DNA of 39,329 bases from an uncultured Monoglobus sp. (GTDB lineage: Bacteria; Bacillota; Clostridia; Monoglobales; Monoglobaceae). Position numbers and translations under genes: made by a program. The notes below the pieces were generated by a model. That model saw only the letters and a program-made list of their open reading frames with translations. It had not been told where the DNA came from and did not search any database. Shown here one piece after another: positions 1 through 8,349 of this stretch; the first letter of the stretch is position 1, and the number at the start of each line of letters is the position of its first letter. The DNA is taken from assembly GCA_947630505.1 (NCBI GenBank), contig CANRHV010000022.1:1-39329 (forward strand), in the 5' to 3' direction.

Positions 1-84
1 TCCACAGCATCTTATACAGTATACCATAGTTCTTGGAGAGGAACTCTAAAAACTACTACTTTATTATACGAGGAGGAAAATAAT

Positions 85-1305
85 ATGCACGATAATGTAT
101 ATGACGTTTTGCTGGAACGCGGCTTGATCGCTCAGACTACGCATGAGCAGGAAATCAGAGAATTATTGGGAAAGGAAAAAGTTACGTTCTATATCGGCTT
201 CGATCCGACGGCGGACAGCCTCCATGTGGGACATTACCTGCAGATGGTGGTTATGCGCCATATGCAGAATTACGGACACAGACCTATCGCTCTCGTCGGC
301 GGCGGAACGGGACATATCGGCGACCCGTCGGGACGCACCGATATGCGCTCGATGATGACAAAGGAAACAATCGACTACAACTGCGAGCGGTTCAGGGAGC
401 AGCTTTCAAAGGTGGTTGACTTTTCCGACGGCAAGGCGATAATGGTAAATAACGCGGACTGGCTTTTGGATCTCAACTACATTGAATTTCTGCGCGATAT
501 AGGCTCGTGCTTCTCGGTAAACAAGATGCTCACGGCGGAATGCTTTAAGCAGAGGCTTGAAAAGGGTCTGTCGTTCCTTGAATTTAACTACATGCTGATG
601 CAGGCTTACGACTTTTTGATGCTCAACCGCAAGTACGGCGCTAAAATCGAGCTTGGCGGCGACGACCAGTGGAGCAATATTTTGGCGGGTATCGATCTTT
701 GCCGCAGAAAGGATCAGACGCAGACCTACGGCATGACGTTTACGCTTCTTACAAACAGCGAGGGCAAGAAGATGGGCAAGACCGCCGCGGGCGCGGTTTG
801 GCTCGACCCGAAAAAGACCACTCCTTACGATTTCTATCAGTATTGGGTAAACGTTCAGGATGCTGATGTAATAAAGTGCCTGAAGCTTCTCACATTTGTT
901 CCGATGGAACAGATACGCGAGATGGAAAAGTGGGAAGGACAGGAGTTAAATCAGGCGAAACGCATACTTGCTTACGAGGTGACGAAAATCGTTCACGGCG
1001 AGGCGGAAGCTGAAAAGGCGAAGGCAACCGCGGAAGCGGTATTCGCGAAGGGCGGCGTTTCCGAGGATATGCCGACAAGTGTGATCTCCGATGTTGTCGG
1101 AATGGGAGTATTGGATATGCTTGTGAAAACGGGACTTCTCCCGTCCAAGGGCGAGGCGAGAAGGCTTGTTCAGCAGAACGGTCTGACAATCAACGACGAA
1201 AAATACACCGACGTAAACGGTGTTGTCACCGTGGATATGCTCACGGACGAGGGTATGATAATAAAGAAGGGCAAGAAAACCTTCCACAGAGTTGTGACGG
1301 AATAA
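85..1305 (+). CDS. tyrS: Tyrosyl-tRNA synthetase
   Basis: Charges tRNA-Tyr with tyrosine in the cytoplasm. The 406-residue protein has the class I signatures: HVGH (the HIGH motif) at residues 47-50, the tyrosine-pocket segment GGDDQWSNI at 191-199, and KMGKT (the KMSKS loop) at 229-233. A C-terminal S4-like RNA-binding domain spans about 340-400. Length and motif spacing match the common bacterial TyrS. The start is fixed by AGGAGG at 71-76, eight bases before ATG. The 84 bases upstream show no recognisable T-box core, so any such leader would lie outside the window. No terminator follows; the tRNA promoter begins about 20 bases after the stop. This is ordinary host DNA. Confidence 0.97.
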   Translation: MHDNVYDVLLERGLIAQTTHEQEIRELLGKEKVTFYIGFDPTADSLHVGHYLQMVVMRHMQNYGHRPIALVGGGTGHIGDPSGRTDMRSMMTKETIDYNCERFREQLSKVVDFSDGKAIMVNNADWLLDLNYIEFLRDIGSCFSVNKMLTAECFKQRLEKGLSFLEFNYMLMQAYDFLMLNRKYGAKIELGGDDQWSNILAGIDLCRRKDQTQTYGMTFTLLTNSEGKKMGKTAAGAVWLDPKKTTPYDFYQYWVNVQDADVIKCLKLLTFVPMEQIREMEKWEGQELNQAKRILAYEVTKIVHGEAEAEKAKATAEAVFAKGGVSEDMPTSVISDVVGMGVLDMLVKTGLLPSKGEARRLVQQNGLTINDEKYTDVNGVVTVDMLTDEGMIIKKGKKTFHRVVTE

Positions 1306-1324
1306 AATTTTTTAAAGAAAACTA

Positions 1325-1353
1325 TTGACAAAAGCAGTTTTTTATGCTATTAT
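1325..1353 (+). promoter_or_regulatory. Promoter of tRNA-Gly
   Basis: TTGACA at 1325-1330, a 17-base spacer and TATTAT at 1348-1353 form a near-consensus vegetative promoter 25 bases before the mature tRNA. The tRNA is therefore probably transcribed on its own, not by read-through from tyrS. Confidence 0.8.
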
Positions 1354-1378
1354 ATTTAAGCGTTAAAAAACTGCATAT

Positions 1379-1453
1379 GCGGGAGTGGCTCAGTGGTAGA
1401 GCGTCACCTTGCCAAGGTGAACGTCGCGAGTTCGAATCTCGTCTTCCGCTCCA
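1379..1453 (+). tRNA. tRNA-Gly (GCC anticodon)
   Basis: The cloverleaf can be drawn by eye. The acceptor arm GCGGGAG pairs with CTTCCGC at 1443-1449, with one G-U pair. The anticodon stem is TCACC/GGTGA around the loop TTGCCAA, with anticodon GCC at 1411-1413. A TTCGAAT T-loop is present. Discriminator T is followed by an encoded CCA at 1451-1453. This tRNA reads GGC and GGU codons. Confidence 0.97.
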
Positions 1454-1455
1454 TC

Positions 1456-1486
1456 AAACCCGAGGGATTCCCTCGGGTTTTTCAGT
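1456..1486 (+). terminator. Rho-independent terminator after tRNA-Gly
   Basis: A perfect 11-base stem (AAACCCGAGGG / CCCTCGGGTTT) with a 3-base loop runs into T residues, directly behind the tRNA CCA end. Confidence 0.92.
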
Positions 1487-1556
1487 TTTTCCGGTCTAAA
1501 CCGTCCTATTTTACAATATTATAATATGTATTGAATTTATTGAACAGGAGGGCGCC

Positions 1557-1958
1557 ATGAAAAAACTGAAAAAAATAAAACGCGTAATATGCGCCGCGCT
1601 TGCTGCGGCGATGTTTCCCGCTCCGGCGTTGGCGGCGGAGCCCGAGCCGGAGCTCGGAATAAACGCAAAGGCGGCTTTGCTCATGGAAGCGTCAACGGGC
1701 GAGGTGCTTTATGAAATTAATCCCGACGAGCAGCTTCCCATCGCGAGCGTGACGAAGATTATGACAATGCTGCTGATAATGGAGGAAATAGACGCCGGCA
1801 GACTGAATTTGGACGACATGGTAAGCGTGAGCGAAAACGCGATGAGCTACGGCGGTTCGACAATGTTTCTCGAAACCGGCGAGCAGCTCAGCGTGAACGA
1901 TATGCTGAAGGGAATAGCGGTCGCGAGCGCAAACGACGGCTGCCCTCCGTTGTTATAA
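1557..1958 (+). pseudogene. D-alanyl-D-alanine carboxypeptidase, 5' fragment interrupted by prophage
   Basis: This is the N-terminal third of a penicillin-binding D,D-carboxypeptidase (peptidase S11, DacF/DacA type), which trims the terminal D-Ala from peptidoglycan stem peptides outside the membrane. Residues 1-26 are a signal peptide (KK-rich start, Ala-rich core, ALA cleavage site). The acylation motif SVTK is at 64-67 and the SxN motif SAN at 124-126. Homology ends after codon 129 (Cys, 1941-1943); four unrelated residues and a stop follow. The KTG motif and C-terminal domain, some 250 residues, are missing and not found elsewhere in the window. The start follows AGGAGGG at 1547-1553. A weak -10 (TATAAT at 1520-1525) lacks a good -35. 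The fragment is presumably inactive while the prophage is present. Confidence 0.9.
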
Positions 1959-1960
1959 GG
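1935..1960. other. Probable left prophage attachment junction (attL) within the carboxypeptidase gene
   Basis: Carboxypeptidase coding sequence is continuous to the GGC-TGC codons at 1938-1943, and S11-family similarity ends there. Beyond 1944 the sequence is AT-rich and non-coding, and phage lysis genes follow on the opposite strand. The core repeat cannot be defined because the matching attR and the rest of the carboxypeptidase gene lie outside the window. Confidence 0.6.
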
Positions 1961-2086
1961 GACGCCAAAGAAAGTTACATATCACAATTACCTAAACCGC
2001 TCAAAACCAAGCTCTTATCCCATTTTTGATATACAGATACATACCGACAATATACATTGTAAGCATATATGTGTATACCAACCCGT

Positions 2087-2126
2087 AAAAAATAGGGCAG
2101 GGGACACTACAATCCCTTGCCCTATT
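2087..2126 (-). terminator. Terminator of the phage late (tail-lysis) operon
   Basis: On the minus strand, AATAGGGCAAGGGA pairs with TCCCCTGCCCTATT and runs into a T tract (the complement of 2087-2092). It lies four bases beyond the last late gene and closes the operon before the host junction. Confidence 0.88.
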
Positions 2127-2129
2127 CTC

Positions 2130-2420
2130 TTACATCCCTTTTATATTATCCGGCATATGCGCCCCGACGTTTAAATGCTTATTAAGCTTCTCCAGCGCAT
2201 CCTTACAGGGACCGTTACACCCATGCTCAATCAGTCCCTCCAGCGCACCTTTTAACCCGTAGCATATCACCGTCAGCTCCTCGTTCTGCCGCTTGTTGAT
2301 TTCCACCTGCTGCTTATTCAGCATGATTTGCTTATGACAAAAGAACACCGCGCCCACCAGAGCTGATACCGCCGTCAACAGACTTGCCGCTTTAATAATT
2401 GTGTCAATTGTTACATACAT
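2130..2420 (-). CDS. Small membrane protein of the lysis cassette
   Basis: The 96-residue protein has one transmembrane segment at about residues 8-28, a charged Gln/Asn-rich stretch at 29-50 that could be a short coiled coil, and a Cys-containing C-terminal tail (HGCNGPCKD). It is the last gene of the late operon, three bases after the holin stop, with its own GGAGGC ribosome site. Position and topology suggest a holin partner, antiholin or spanin-like accessory. No specific family was recognised, so the lysis role rests on context. Confidence 0.6.
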   Translation of the reverse strand: MYVTIDTIIKAASLLTAVSALVGAVFFCHKQIMLNKQQVEINKRQNEELTVICYGLKGALEGLIEHGCNGPCKDALEKLNKHLNVGAHMPDNIKGM

Positions 2421-2423
2421 CGC

Positions 2424-2801
2424 TTACGCCTCCAATGACTTATCTGCGGCTTCTTTCAAAGAGCCGTCCCAGCTTCCGTCTATCGCCGTCTTAATCTCTT
2501 TCAGCGCCGCTTCTATAGCGTCAGAAACAGCCTCCTCATCAAGCGCAACTCCGTACTGTTCCAAGCCCTTCATCGCCTGTTCCATAGCAAACTGCTTCTT
2601 TTCTTCCCACTGCTCGGGCGTATATATCTGCTGTGCCGCATAAACAGCGGTCTTTATTATGTTGGCAATAATGGTCTGCGTCTTCACCGACGTATTCGCC
2701 TTTATCATCGGTACGACTACAGATGTAATTATAATACCCAGCAAACCAATCAAAGCGACTACAATCTGAGTCAGGTCAAGATTCATAACTAATTCGTTCA
2801 T
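2424..2801 (-). CDS. Holin, LLH family
   Basis: This 125-residue protein should oligomerise in the inner membrane and release the endolysin at the end of the lytic cycle. It has a short N-terminus, one strongly hydrophobic segment at residues 11-33 and a long charged helical C-terminal half. That layout is typical of holins like Lactobacillus phage LL-H holin (Phage_holin_6_1). The ATG at 2801 follows AAGGAGG at 2809-2815, which overlaps the endolysin stop, so the two genes are translationally close. The C-terminal region (QWEEKKQFAMEQAMKGLEQYG and on) matches the family's amphipathic tail. Confidence 0.82.
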   Translation of the reverse strand: MNELVMNLDLTQIVVALIGLLGIIITSVVVPMIKANTSVKTQTIIANIIKTAVYAAQQIYTPEQWEEKKQFAMEQAMKGLEQYGVALDEEAVSDAIEAALKEIKTAIDGSWDGSLKEAADKSLEA

Positions 2802-2813
2802 TCATATGCCTCC

Positions 2814-3818
2814 TTATATCCCAAATGCCTTACATACAAGTGCAAGGAAGTTACCGCGTGTTACAGTTCCTTCAAAATCATCGTCCCACGCGTGGGGAGT
2901 AGCGACAATTGCTTTATCACATAAGCTGTCAAGACAATTTCTTGCCCAATGGTCTACCGCCCTGCCCCTATACTTCGACTTCATACCACCCGTCGCGGAG
3001 TCTACCAAAGCGAGGGATAGTGCCTTGCTGATATAGGCGTCGAGATTTGTTAGCCATGTGTTTTTATCAGTAACAATACGCTTACCGCAAAGACTAATCA
3101 CTATAGGTTGTGCCCAATGTATTGACGCGTCCGATTCTTCCGAAGTCCATGTGCCGCCGGTTAGTTTGTCTACCAAAGCCGCCGCTTCAGCCTTTGTTAC
3201 AAATGATTCAAAGTCAGACCATAGCTCGAGGTTTGATATTATCTTAGCAGCAACCAATTTGTCATAAAACACCTGTGCATAATGAACAGGCTTGTCCTGT
3301 GTAACAAATGCCTCATAATCAGGACGAACGAATTTCGTTCCGGGCAGATTAGAGTTATAATATCTCTTAGCACACACTCCGCCGCCGTTAGCGATTATCC
3401 CGCTCGCGCCGGAAGTATTGCCCTCAACCGTTTCGAAATAATCTCCGTCTACGTATGTAACCAATCCCGTGTGGGTAAACGTACCGTTGCGGTAAAATAT
3501 AACAATGTCACCCTGTTCGGGATTGGCGTACAGCTTGAATAATTCAGCCATAGTCGGGCAGTACACGTACGGATAATGTTTTAACAGATTTTTAGCGCCA
3601 TCCTTGCCGAATACCTGTACCAATACCCACGTGACAAAGCACGCGCACCAAGGCTCACCCTGATACGACGGCTGGATTTCAGCCCAGTATTTTGTGTAGT
3701 TGTTACCGCCAGCGTTGGCGGTTTTATCGTAAAGATTGCTGTTGCTTGCCTTTTCGAGATACCCAATCTCGTTTTTGCCGACAGCAATTATCTTATCAAT
3801 CAATTCAGTTTTAGTCAT
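2814..3818 (-). CDS. Endolysin: CHAP peptidase with SLH-like wall-binding repeats
   Basis: This 334-residue enzyme should cut peptidoglycan at host lysis. Residues 1-170 form a CHAP/NlpC-like cysteine peptidase or amidase domain. The catalytic candidates are Cys58 in WCACF, His116 in FTHTGLV and the acid/amide pair in VEGNT (131-135). Residues 178-334 hold about three related repeats built around H-W-A ... L-C-x-K-x-I-V ... T-R/K-x-x-x-L-A-L-V, which resemble S-layer-homology modules and probably bind the cell wall. No signal peptide is seen, so export depends on the holin. The ATG at 3818 follows GGAGG at 3826-3830; an upstream in-frame ATG at 3857 lacks a ribosome site. Confidence 0.88.
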   Translation of the reverse strand: MTKTELIDKIIAVGKNEIGYLEKASNSNLYDKTANAGGNNYTKYWAEIQPSYQGEPWCACFVTWVLVQVFGKDGAKNLLKHYPYVYCPTMAELFKLYANPEQGDIVIFYRNGTFTHTGLVTYVDGDYFETVEGNTSGASGIIANGGGVCAKRYYNSNLPGTKFVRPDYEAFVTQDKPVHYAQVFYDKLVAAKIISNLELWSDFESFVTKAEAAALVDKLTGGTWTSEESDASIHWAQPIVISLCGKRIVTDKNTWLTNLDAYISKALSLALVDSATGGMKSKYRGRAVDHWARNCLDSLCDKAIVATPHAWDDDFEGTVTRGNFLALVCKAFGI

Positions 3819-3835
3819 ATCTATTCCTCCGTTTC

Positions 3836-4120
3836 TCAGAAATCCGATTCCTCGCAAGGAATATCTTCGATTGTGTTTATAACAGTTGAATTACGTATTT
3901 TTTCAACATTCTCCGCCTTTGCCTTGTAAGCATAGAAGCCTATCGAAACCGCAACGGGAGCGCCTATATATGAAAAAAGACCGCATAGAGCGGTCGCTAT
4001 ATAGGAGCTGTTATCTGTTGAGAGATGAAGGATTATATCCATGCCGAATATTAATCCTGCGAAATACGTAACCATGACAAGGCAGAGAACGAGTTTGGAA
4101 AATTCAAATTTCTTTTTCAT
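3836..4120 (-). CDS. Two-pass membrane protein next to the endolysin (holin-like)
   Basis: The 94-residue product starts MKKKFEFSKL and has two transmembrane segments at about 9-30 and 41-64, followed by a charged tail. It lies between an XkdX gene and the endolysin, 17 bases before the endolysin start, so a role in membrane permeabilisation or its timing is likely. No family was recognised. The chosen ATG has GGTGAT just upstream. A longer start at 4153 would overlap the XkdX gene and has no ribosome site of its own. Confidence 0.6.
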   Translation of the reverse strand: MKKKFEFSKLVLCLVMVTYFAGLIFGMDIILHLSTDNSSYIATALCGLFSYIGAPVAVSIGFYAYKAKAENVEKIRNSTVINTIEDIPCEESDF

Positions 4121-4152
4121 AAAATCACCAAATAAAAAAAGAACCGAGCGCA

Positions 4153-4284
4153 TTAAGCGTCTATATTCTTCTTGATTTCCTTCGCCTCCACCTCCGAAAT
4201 ATATCCCGCATTGACAAACGTTTCCAAATCCGCGTCTGAATAAATCCCCATGCGGTAATACATTTTTATAAGTGTCTTACTCAT
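4153..4284 (-). CDS. XkdX family phage protein
   Basis: This 43-residue protein (MSKTLIKMYYRMGIYSDADL and on) matches the XkdX family of PBSX-like phages, tiny conserved proteins encoded just after tail-fibre genes: an aromatic MYYRMGIY start, then two short helices with an acidic turn. Function is not established. It follows the 114-residue gene with one base between stop and start. A weak hairpin and a T-rich run follow its stop, as behind the other XkdX-like gene at 11572-11721. Confidence 0.8.
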   Translation of the reverse strand: MSKTLIKMYYRMGIYSDADLETFVNAGYISEVEAKEIKKNIDA

Positions 4285-4285
4285 T

Positions 4286-4630
4286 TCACACACCCGCCTT
4301 TATTTTCGCTATTTCCAGCATAAGCATAGCGTTGATCTGCTCCTGCGTCGGAGCGTTTTTCATCTCGTTGTACGCTTCCTCGCCCATCTCTATCGCTTTC
4401 TCGACCGCGCCCGCTCTGACTTCCTCGTTGGTGAATATCTCGCCGTCAAGCCATTCGTAACCGGTATTATCAACCGCCGTCACTTCCGCGTCGGGATATC
4501 GTTTTAGAAACTCGTCCTTTTCCGCGTCGCTTGCGGCAGTGTATACCGACGGCGTTTCGCTCCACGGATATGTGACGGTTATTTCATATCTGACAAGCTG
4601 GAGCGTCTCTCCTAAAATTCTGTATTTCAT
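4286..4630 (-). CDS. Small phage protein between fibre and XkdX
   Basis: The 114-residue soluble protein has a beta-rich N-terminal half (RYEITVTYPWSETPSVYTAA) and an acidic helical C-terminal half ending in EQINAMLMLEIAKIKAGV. It sits between a beta-helix fibre and XkdX, the same slot as the 124-residue protein at 11735-12109. Fibre chaperones or XkdW-like proteins often occupy this position, but no family was recognised and the two occupants show no obvious similarity to each other. AAGGAG precedes the ATG. Confidence 0.65.
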   Translation of the reverse strand: MKYRILGETLQLVRYEITVTYPWSETPSVYTAASDAEKDEFLKRYPDAEVTAVDNTGYEWLDGEIFTNEEVRAGAVEKAIEMGEEAYNEMKNAPTQEQINAMLMLEIAKIKAGV

Positions 4631-4641
4631 ATGTATTCTCC

Positions 4642-6177
4642 TTACATTAGCTGAGCATTATATGCGATTTGGTGACTTTTACCGGTTGATGATGCGCTGT
4701 ATAAGACATCTCCTTTTATTACGTTGCCAACCACTGTACAATATCCTGCGTTATTAACTAATTGTATTGAATAGCCGGCGTTGTTCGTGCCGCTGAACCG
4801 ATTCCCGACAATTATATTTCTACTATACGCCACAACACAACAACCGCTGTCTGACACGCAGTAATTACCGGTAATCGTATTATCATCGAATACAGAAATG
4901 CAATCCTGCTCTGATGATACATAATTTCCCGTTATGGACGAGTCTCTTGCGTCGGATATAGCTCTGCTGTCACAACCCTGTATAACATTGTCGGAAATTA
5001 CTATCTTGCCGTTATTGGAACATTGTATGCCGTTGCCTGTGAAGTCATGGATATAATTGTTTGTTATTATAGACCCCGTTTCAGATTTATTGGTAACTAT
5101 TCCGAAGCCGTATCCGCAAATCTCGCAGCCGGTTATGGTTGGAGAATACCCTTGAATTTCTATGGCGATCGGATAGTCTGATATGGAATATGATGATTTA
5201 TTGCCATTGACTTTTAAATTTTGTATAATTGCGTTACCTTTGGTTATCGAAATTAAAACAAAATTGCTTGATGTTGTCCGAATAATTACCGTACTCCATC
5301 CCATGCCTTCAAGCATCACATTCGCCTTGTTGATGTTAATATAGCTGCTGATTTTATATGTACCTTCCAGCAGTAATACTTTACCGCCGCCCGAGGGGAG
5401 TGCTGAAATTGCCGAATTAATGGTAGATTGGTCGCCCGAGCCGGAGCAAATATAATCAGCCGCCGCTTTTGACTTAGTACTGCTGTTGGACGCGGCTACC
5501 ACGATAGTGGCATTGGCTCCGCGCTCGCCCTTGTCGCCTTTTGCTCCGTTTGTACCTGCCGGGCCTTGAGGCCCTGTTGCTCCTGCAGCTCCGTCCGCAC
5601 CGGGGTCTCCCCTGTCGCCCTTCTCTCCTTTATCGCCTTTAGGGATCGTAAAATTTAATATTGCCGCATTAGTAGTACCGCCGTTCTTAACGCTTGCCAA
5701 TGTTCCTGCTGCGCCGGTTGTAACCGTACCTATGGCAATAGTCGCCGCAGCGCCGTCTTTGCCGTTTGAACCGTTTGTGCCGTCCCTGCCCCTTGGGATT
5801 TTAAATACCAGCTCCGCTTCCGTGTCCGTTCCGTTATTGGTTACCGAAGCCGATTCACTCGACGCGACGGACTGCACCGTAACTCTCACTATCTTACCCG
5901 CCGCGCCGTCTTTACCGGGCGCACCCGCAGTATTGATTTTAACCCAATCGCCGTCATACAAATAAAGTGTATTGGGCTTTAAAAGATATATTTTATCCTG
6001 TATCGGAGCCAAAGGAAGCTCACTTACTGTAATTATGCTGTTTCCTAATTCAACCCTGCCGTCGGAGGTATCCTTATAAAAACTGCCCGTATCTTTACAG
6101 CAAACAATTTGACCGTCAATGACAGGTGTATTCCCTAATTGAGATTGCGTAATCTCTCGTAAAGATAATTTTGCCAT
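4642..6177 (-). CDS. Tail fibre with collagen-like stalk and beta-helix tip
   Basis: The 511-residue fibre probably binds the host surface. Residues 1-80 are an N-terminal attachment region. Two beta-sandwich linkers (about 95-128 and 145-180, each ending FKIPRG or FTIPKG) alternate with Gly-X-Y collagen-like runs (85-95, 128-145 and 180-222). Residues 240-511 form a right-handed parallel beta-helix of the pectate-lyase-like type, with repeated GN/NxI turns. The beta-helix entrance (ADYICSGSGDQSTINSAI, then GGGKVLLLEGTY) is closely related to that of the fibre at 12131-14302, so the tips are paralogous. The ATG at 6177 has GGAGGC upstream; an earlier in-frame ATG at 6201 does not. A strong hairpin lies just upstream. 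Confidence 0.85.
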   Translation of the reverse strand: MAKLSLREITQSQLGNTPVIDGQIVCCKDTGSFYKDTSDGRVELGNSIITVSELPLAPIQDKIYLLKPNTLYLYDGDWVKINTAGAPGKDGAAGKIVRVTVQSVASSESASVTNNGTDTEAELVFKIPRGRDGTNGSNGKDGAAATIAIGTVTTGAAGTLASVKNGGTTNAAILNFTIPKGDKGEKGDRGDPGADGAAGATGPQGPAGTNGAKGDKGERGANATIVVAASNSSTKSKAAADYICSGSGDQSTINSAISALPSGGGKVLLLEGTYKISSYININKANVMLEGMGWSTVIIRTTSSNFVLISITKGNAIIQNLKVNGNKSSYSISDYPIAIEIQGYSPTITGCEICGYGFGIVTNKSETGSIITNNYIHDFTGNGIQCSNNGKIVISDNVIQGCDSRAISDARDSSITGNYVSSEQDCISVFDDNTITGNYCVSDSGCCVVAYSRNIIVGNRFSGTNNAGYSIQLVNNAGYCTVVGNVIKGDVLYSASSTGKSHQIAYNAQLM

Positions 6178-6196
6178 AATGCCTCCTATTAAAATG

Positions 6197-6223
6197 GGCA
6201 ATCCCCCAAAATAGGGGATTGCC
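6197..6223 (-). terminator. Intra-operon hairpin before the fibre gene
   Basis: GGCAATCCCC and GGGGATTGCC form a perfect 10-base stem with a 7-base loop, between the stop of the 346-residue gene and the fibre start. Only a short T-rich tail (CATTTTAA) follows on the minus strand. It may be a leaky terminator or an mRNA processing hairpin that lowers expression of downstream genes. Confidence 0.55.
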
Positions 6224-6240
6224 TTGTGTATACTAATAGT

Positions 6241-7281
6241 TTAGGCAATAGTTGCCCATGTAAGAGCTGTCTCAACAGCTTCTACGCGTCCCTCGATGCC
6301 TGTCTTAGCTGTTTCAAGCGCTTTTACGCGCGTATCCATAGCCGTGTTAAGACCGTCTGCATAATCCTTTGCGTTCTGCTCCGCAGCATCCCATTTCTCT
6401 TTATCCTCAGCAGAGATATGCTTTGTCTTGTCCGCAATATGCTCGGTCATCGGTGCAAGCTTACCATCAACCTCTGTCTTTGTATAAGCGTCGATCTTCT
6501 CTACAAACAGACCGTTCTCGTCCTTTGTAAGAGCGTTGTTATCTGTCGTTGAAACCTTAACCTCTACCTTGACCTTCTTGTCGTCGGTTACTGTAGTGGT
6601 GGCAGTCTCCGTCGCTTCGCCTGTATAAACATCAACAAGCTTGTCTACCGGAATTTTTACAGGGTCGCCCGAAGTAAGAACAAGGTCAATTGTATTTTCC
6701 TCTTCGTTATACGAACCCGACTCAACAACCGCATCCTTACCAAGCGCGATAACAAGTTCCTGTCCGCCGAATATCGGGATTTTAATTGTTCTCGTTTCAG
6801 CCTCATATGTCGGGTTATGCGCAACGCCCGTAAGAACGGTATCGGTCGAATCGCCTTCACCCTTCTCTACCGTAAGCGTTCCCGTTTCGTTTGCGTATTT
6901 AACGTCTGTTACGAATACGCCTGTTTCGCCGTTAACCTCAGCAATCTTAGACTCTACATAGTCCTTTACCGCCTTGGTTGTAGGAACTGTCGTATTGTCT
7001 ACGCTGTCTCCAATAGTCTCTGCGTAGCCTCTTGTAAGCTGCTTGAACTCCGATCCGTCATAAATATGTGCCGTATAATCAGATGTGCGCACATAGATAA
7101 CGCCCTGTTCCTGACTGGTGTCGGGCAGAGAAGCCACAAGCTTTGCCGACTTTGAGTATTCTTTATCGCCCTTGAATAACTGCAACGTGTCTGTTGTGAA
7201 ATATAGAGTGTTAGCGTCCTTCTTCTCTAACGCCTGATACGCCGAAAATGCACCGTACTTGAATAAAACATTACTTGCCAT
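6241..7281 (-). CDS. Baseplate/tail fibre protein with C-terminal coiled coil
   Basis: The 346-residue acidic protein starts MASNVLFKYGAFSAYQAL, followed by a small domain (NTLYFTTDTLQLFKGDKEYS) shared in diverged form with the N-terminus of the gene at 7320-7679. The middle is beta-rich with Thr/Val repeats. Residues about 270-346 (HISAEDKEKWDAAEQNAKDY and on) are a helical coiled coil typical of phage fibre ends that trimerise. No enzyme domain is visible. It lies among other fibre genes and is most likely a side-fibre or baseplate spike component. Confidence 0.65.
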   Translation of the reverse strand: MASNVLFKYGAFSAYQALEKKDANTLYFTTDTLQLFKGDKEYSKSAKLVASLPDTSQEQGVIYVRTSDYTAHIYDGSEFKQLTRGYAETIGDSVDNTTVPTTKAVKDYVESKIAEVNGETGVFVTDVKYANETGTLTVEKGEGDSTDTVLTGVAHNPTYEAETRTIKIPIFGGQELVIALGKDAVVESGSYNEEENTIDLVLTSGDPVKIPVDKLVDVYTGEATETATTTVTDDKKVKVEVKVSTTDNNALTKDENGLFVEKIDAYTKTEVDGKLAPMTEHIADKTKHISAEDKEKWDAAEQNAKDYADGLNTAMDTRVKALETAKTGIEGRVEAVETALTWATIA

Positions 7282-7319
7282 AATTTAAATTACCTCATCT
7301 TTCTAAAACCGTGTGTGAA

Positions 7320-7679
7320 TTAAAATTCCTCCCATTTAAAAGAGCCTACGGAATTACCTTCCGCAGGCTCTACCACAATGTCGTCGTCCTTTGACTGCAC
7401 AACATATGAACGATACTTGCCGTCCTCGCCCTTAATGGAAACGCATTGCCCGACGTAAGTATCCGAAGCCGTTTTTAGGGCTTCCTTCGCGGCTTCTGTC
7501 GAATCAAACACATGCGTGCGCAAACCGATTCTCTGCTTCTGCTTGTCCTCGGTAATGTAGATAAGCTCCAGTGTGTCTTTCGTAATGACAATATCCTTGC
7601 CGTCAAGAACACCGGAAGCAATCACGCCGTCTATGTCGTCGTAGTTGCCGTGACCGAATTTTATCAAGTTATCAGCCAT
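7320..7679 (-). CDS. Small phage structural protein
   Basis: The 119-residue protein has an N-terminal segment (GKDIVITKDTLELIYITED) related to that of the neighbouring 346-residue fibre (LYFTTDTLQLFKGD), then a beta-rich part ending FKWEEF. The shared segment suggests both dock to the same partner. The ATG at 7679 has GGAGGTG upstream, and the alternative at 7703 lies inside the previous gene. No family was recognised; a decoration or baseplate role is inferred from position. Confidence 0.6.
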   Translation of the reverse strand: MADNLIKFGHGNYDDIDGVIASGVLDGKDIVITKDTLELIYITEDKQKQRIGLRTHVFDSTEAAKEALKTASDTYVGQCVSIKGEDGKYRSYVVQSKDDDIVVEPAEGNSVGSFKWEEF

Positions 7680-7689
7680 ATTCACCTCC

Positions 7690-8328
7690 TTAAAACTCCA
7701 CAACCGTTATAGTGCCGTCACTGCGGTCGGTGTTGTCATACTTATCAAGGCTGACAGCATCGCCGATTTTCTTACCCTTTGCGGTAAGCTGCAGTTTATT
7801 ATCCTCAAGCGAAAGATTATCCGCTTTAGAATCATATAAATTCTGATTGGCTTCATTGATTTGTTCCGCAGCCATTTGTAATGCCACAATTCTCTGGTCG
7901 AGCGATTGAAGCAATCCATCCGGAACAGCCGAAGCCCAATCCTCACAAGAGGCAATAGCGATTACCCCGCCTGTTACTTTGCGCACATACTGAATAGCCT
8001 CAGAATCAGGTGACATTTTTACGCGTGATAGCGTAAGGTCAAATTTGACGTCGCCCGCTTCTTTTGTAATCCATGTGTCCGCAGGAATACGATATTCTAT
8101 AAAGTTGTCTTTGTACATAGTAGGTTGTTTCTGTAGCACAATCGAATATCGCTCTTTGCTGACAGGCAGTTCATACAGCATTGTTAGCTCAAATGTGCGC
8201 ATATCCTGTTCCTTATACTCAATCGGTATTAATATACGCAGGTTATCGCACAGTTTGGAGCGCTGAACAATGCGCTCTTTGATTGTGGTTATGATTGTAT
8301 TCTCATTGGTTACGAGCAGTGTGTACAT
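7690..8328 (-). CDS. Tail/baseplate-associated protein (unrecognised)
   Basis: The 212-residue protein has a beta-rich first half, with an Ig-like layout from about residues 45 to 120, an amphipathic helix around 135-165 (DGLLQSLDQRIVALQMAAEQ) and a short beta-rich tail ending TITVVEF. The arrangement resembles BppU-type upper baseplate proteins, where a sandwich domain is followed by a trimerising helix; it shares that layout with the next gene upstream. Identification is structural guesswork. GGAGG precedes the ATG. Confidence 0.55.
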   Translation of the reverse strand: MYTLLVTNENTIITTIKERIVQRSKLCDNLRILIPIEYKEQDMRTFELTMLYELPVSKERYSIVLQKQPTMYKDNFIEYRIPADTWITKEAGDVKFDLTLSRVKMSPDSEAIQYVRKVTGGVIAIASCEDWASAVPDGLLQSLDQRIVALQMAAEQINEANQNLYDSKADNLSLEDNKLQLTAKGKKIGDAVSLDKYDNTDRSDGTITVVEF

Positions 8329-8349
8329 TCCATCCTCCTTTCAAATACA

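Noticed and set aside
1..84. Possible T-box leader before tyrS
   Set aside because: No specifier loop or T-box core is seen in the 84 bases available; the leader may lie outside the window.
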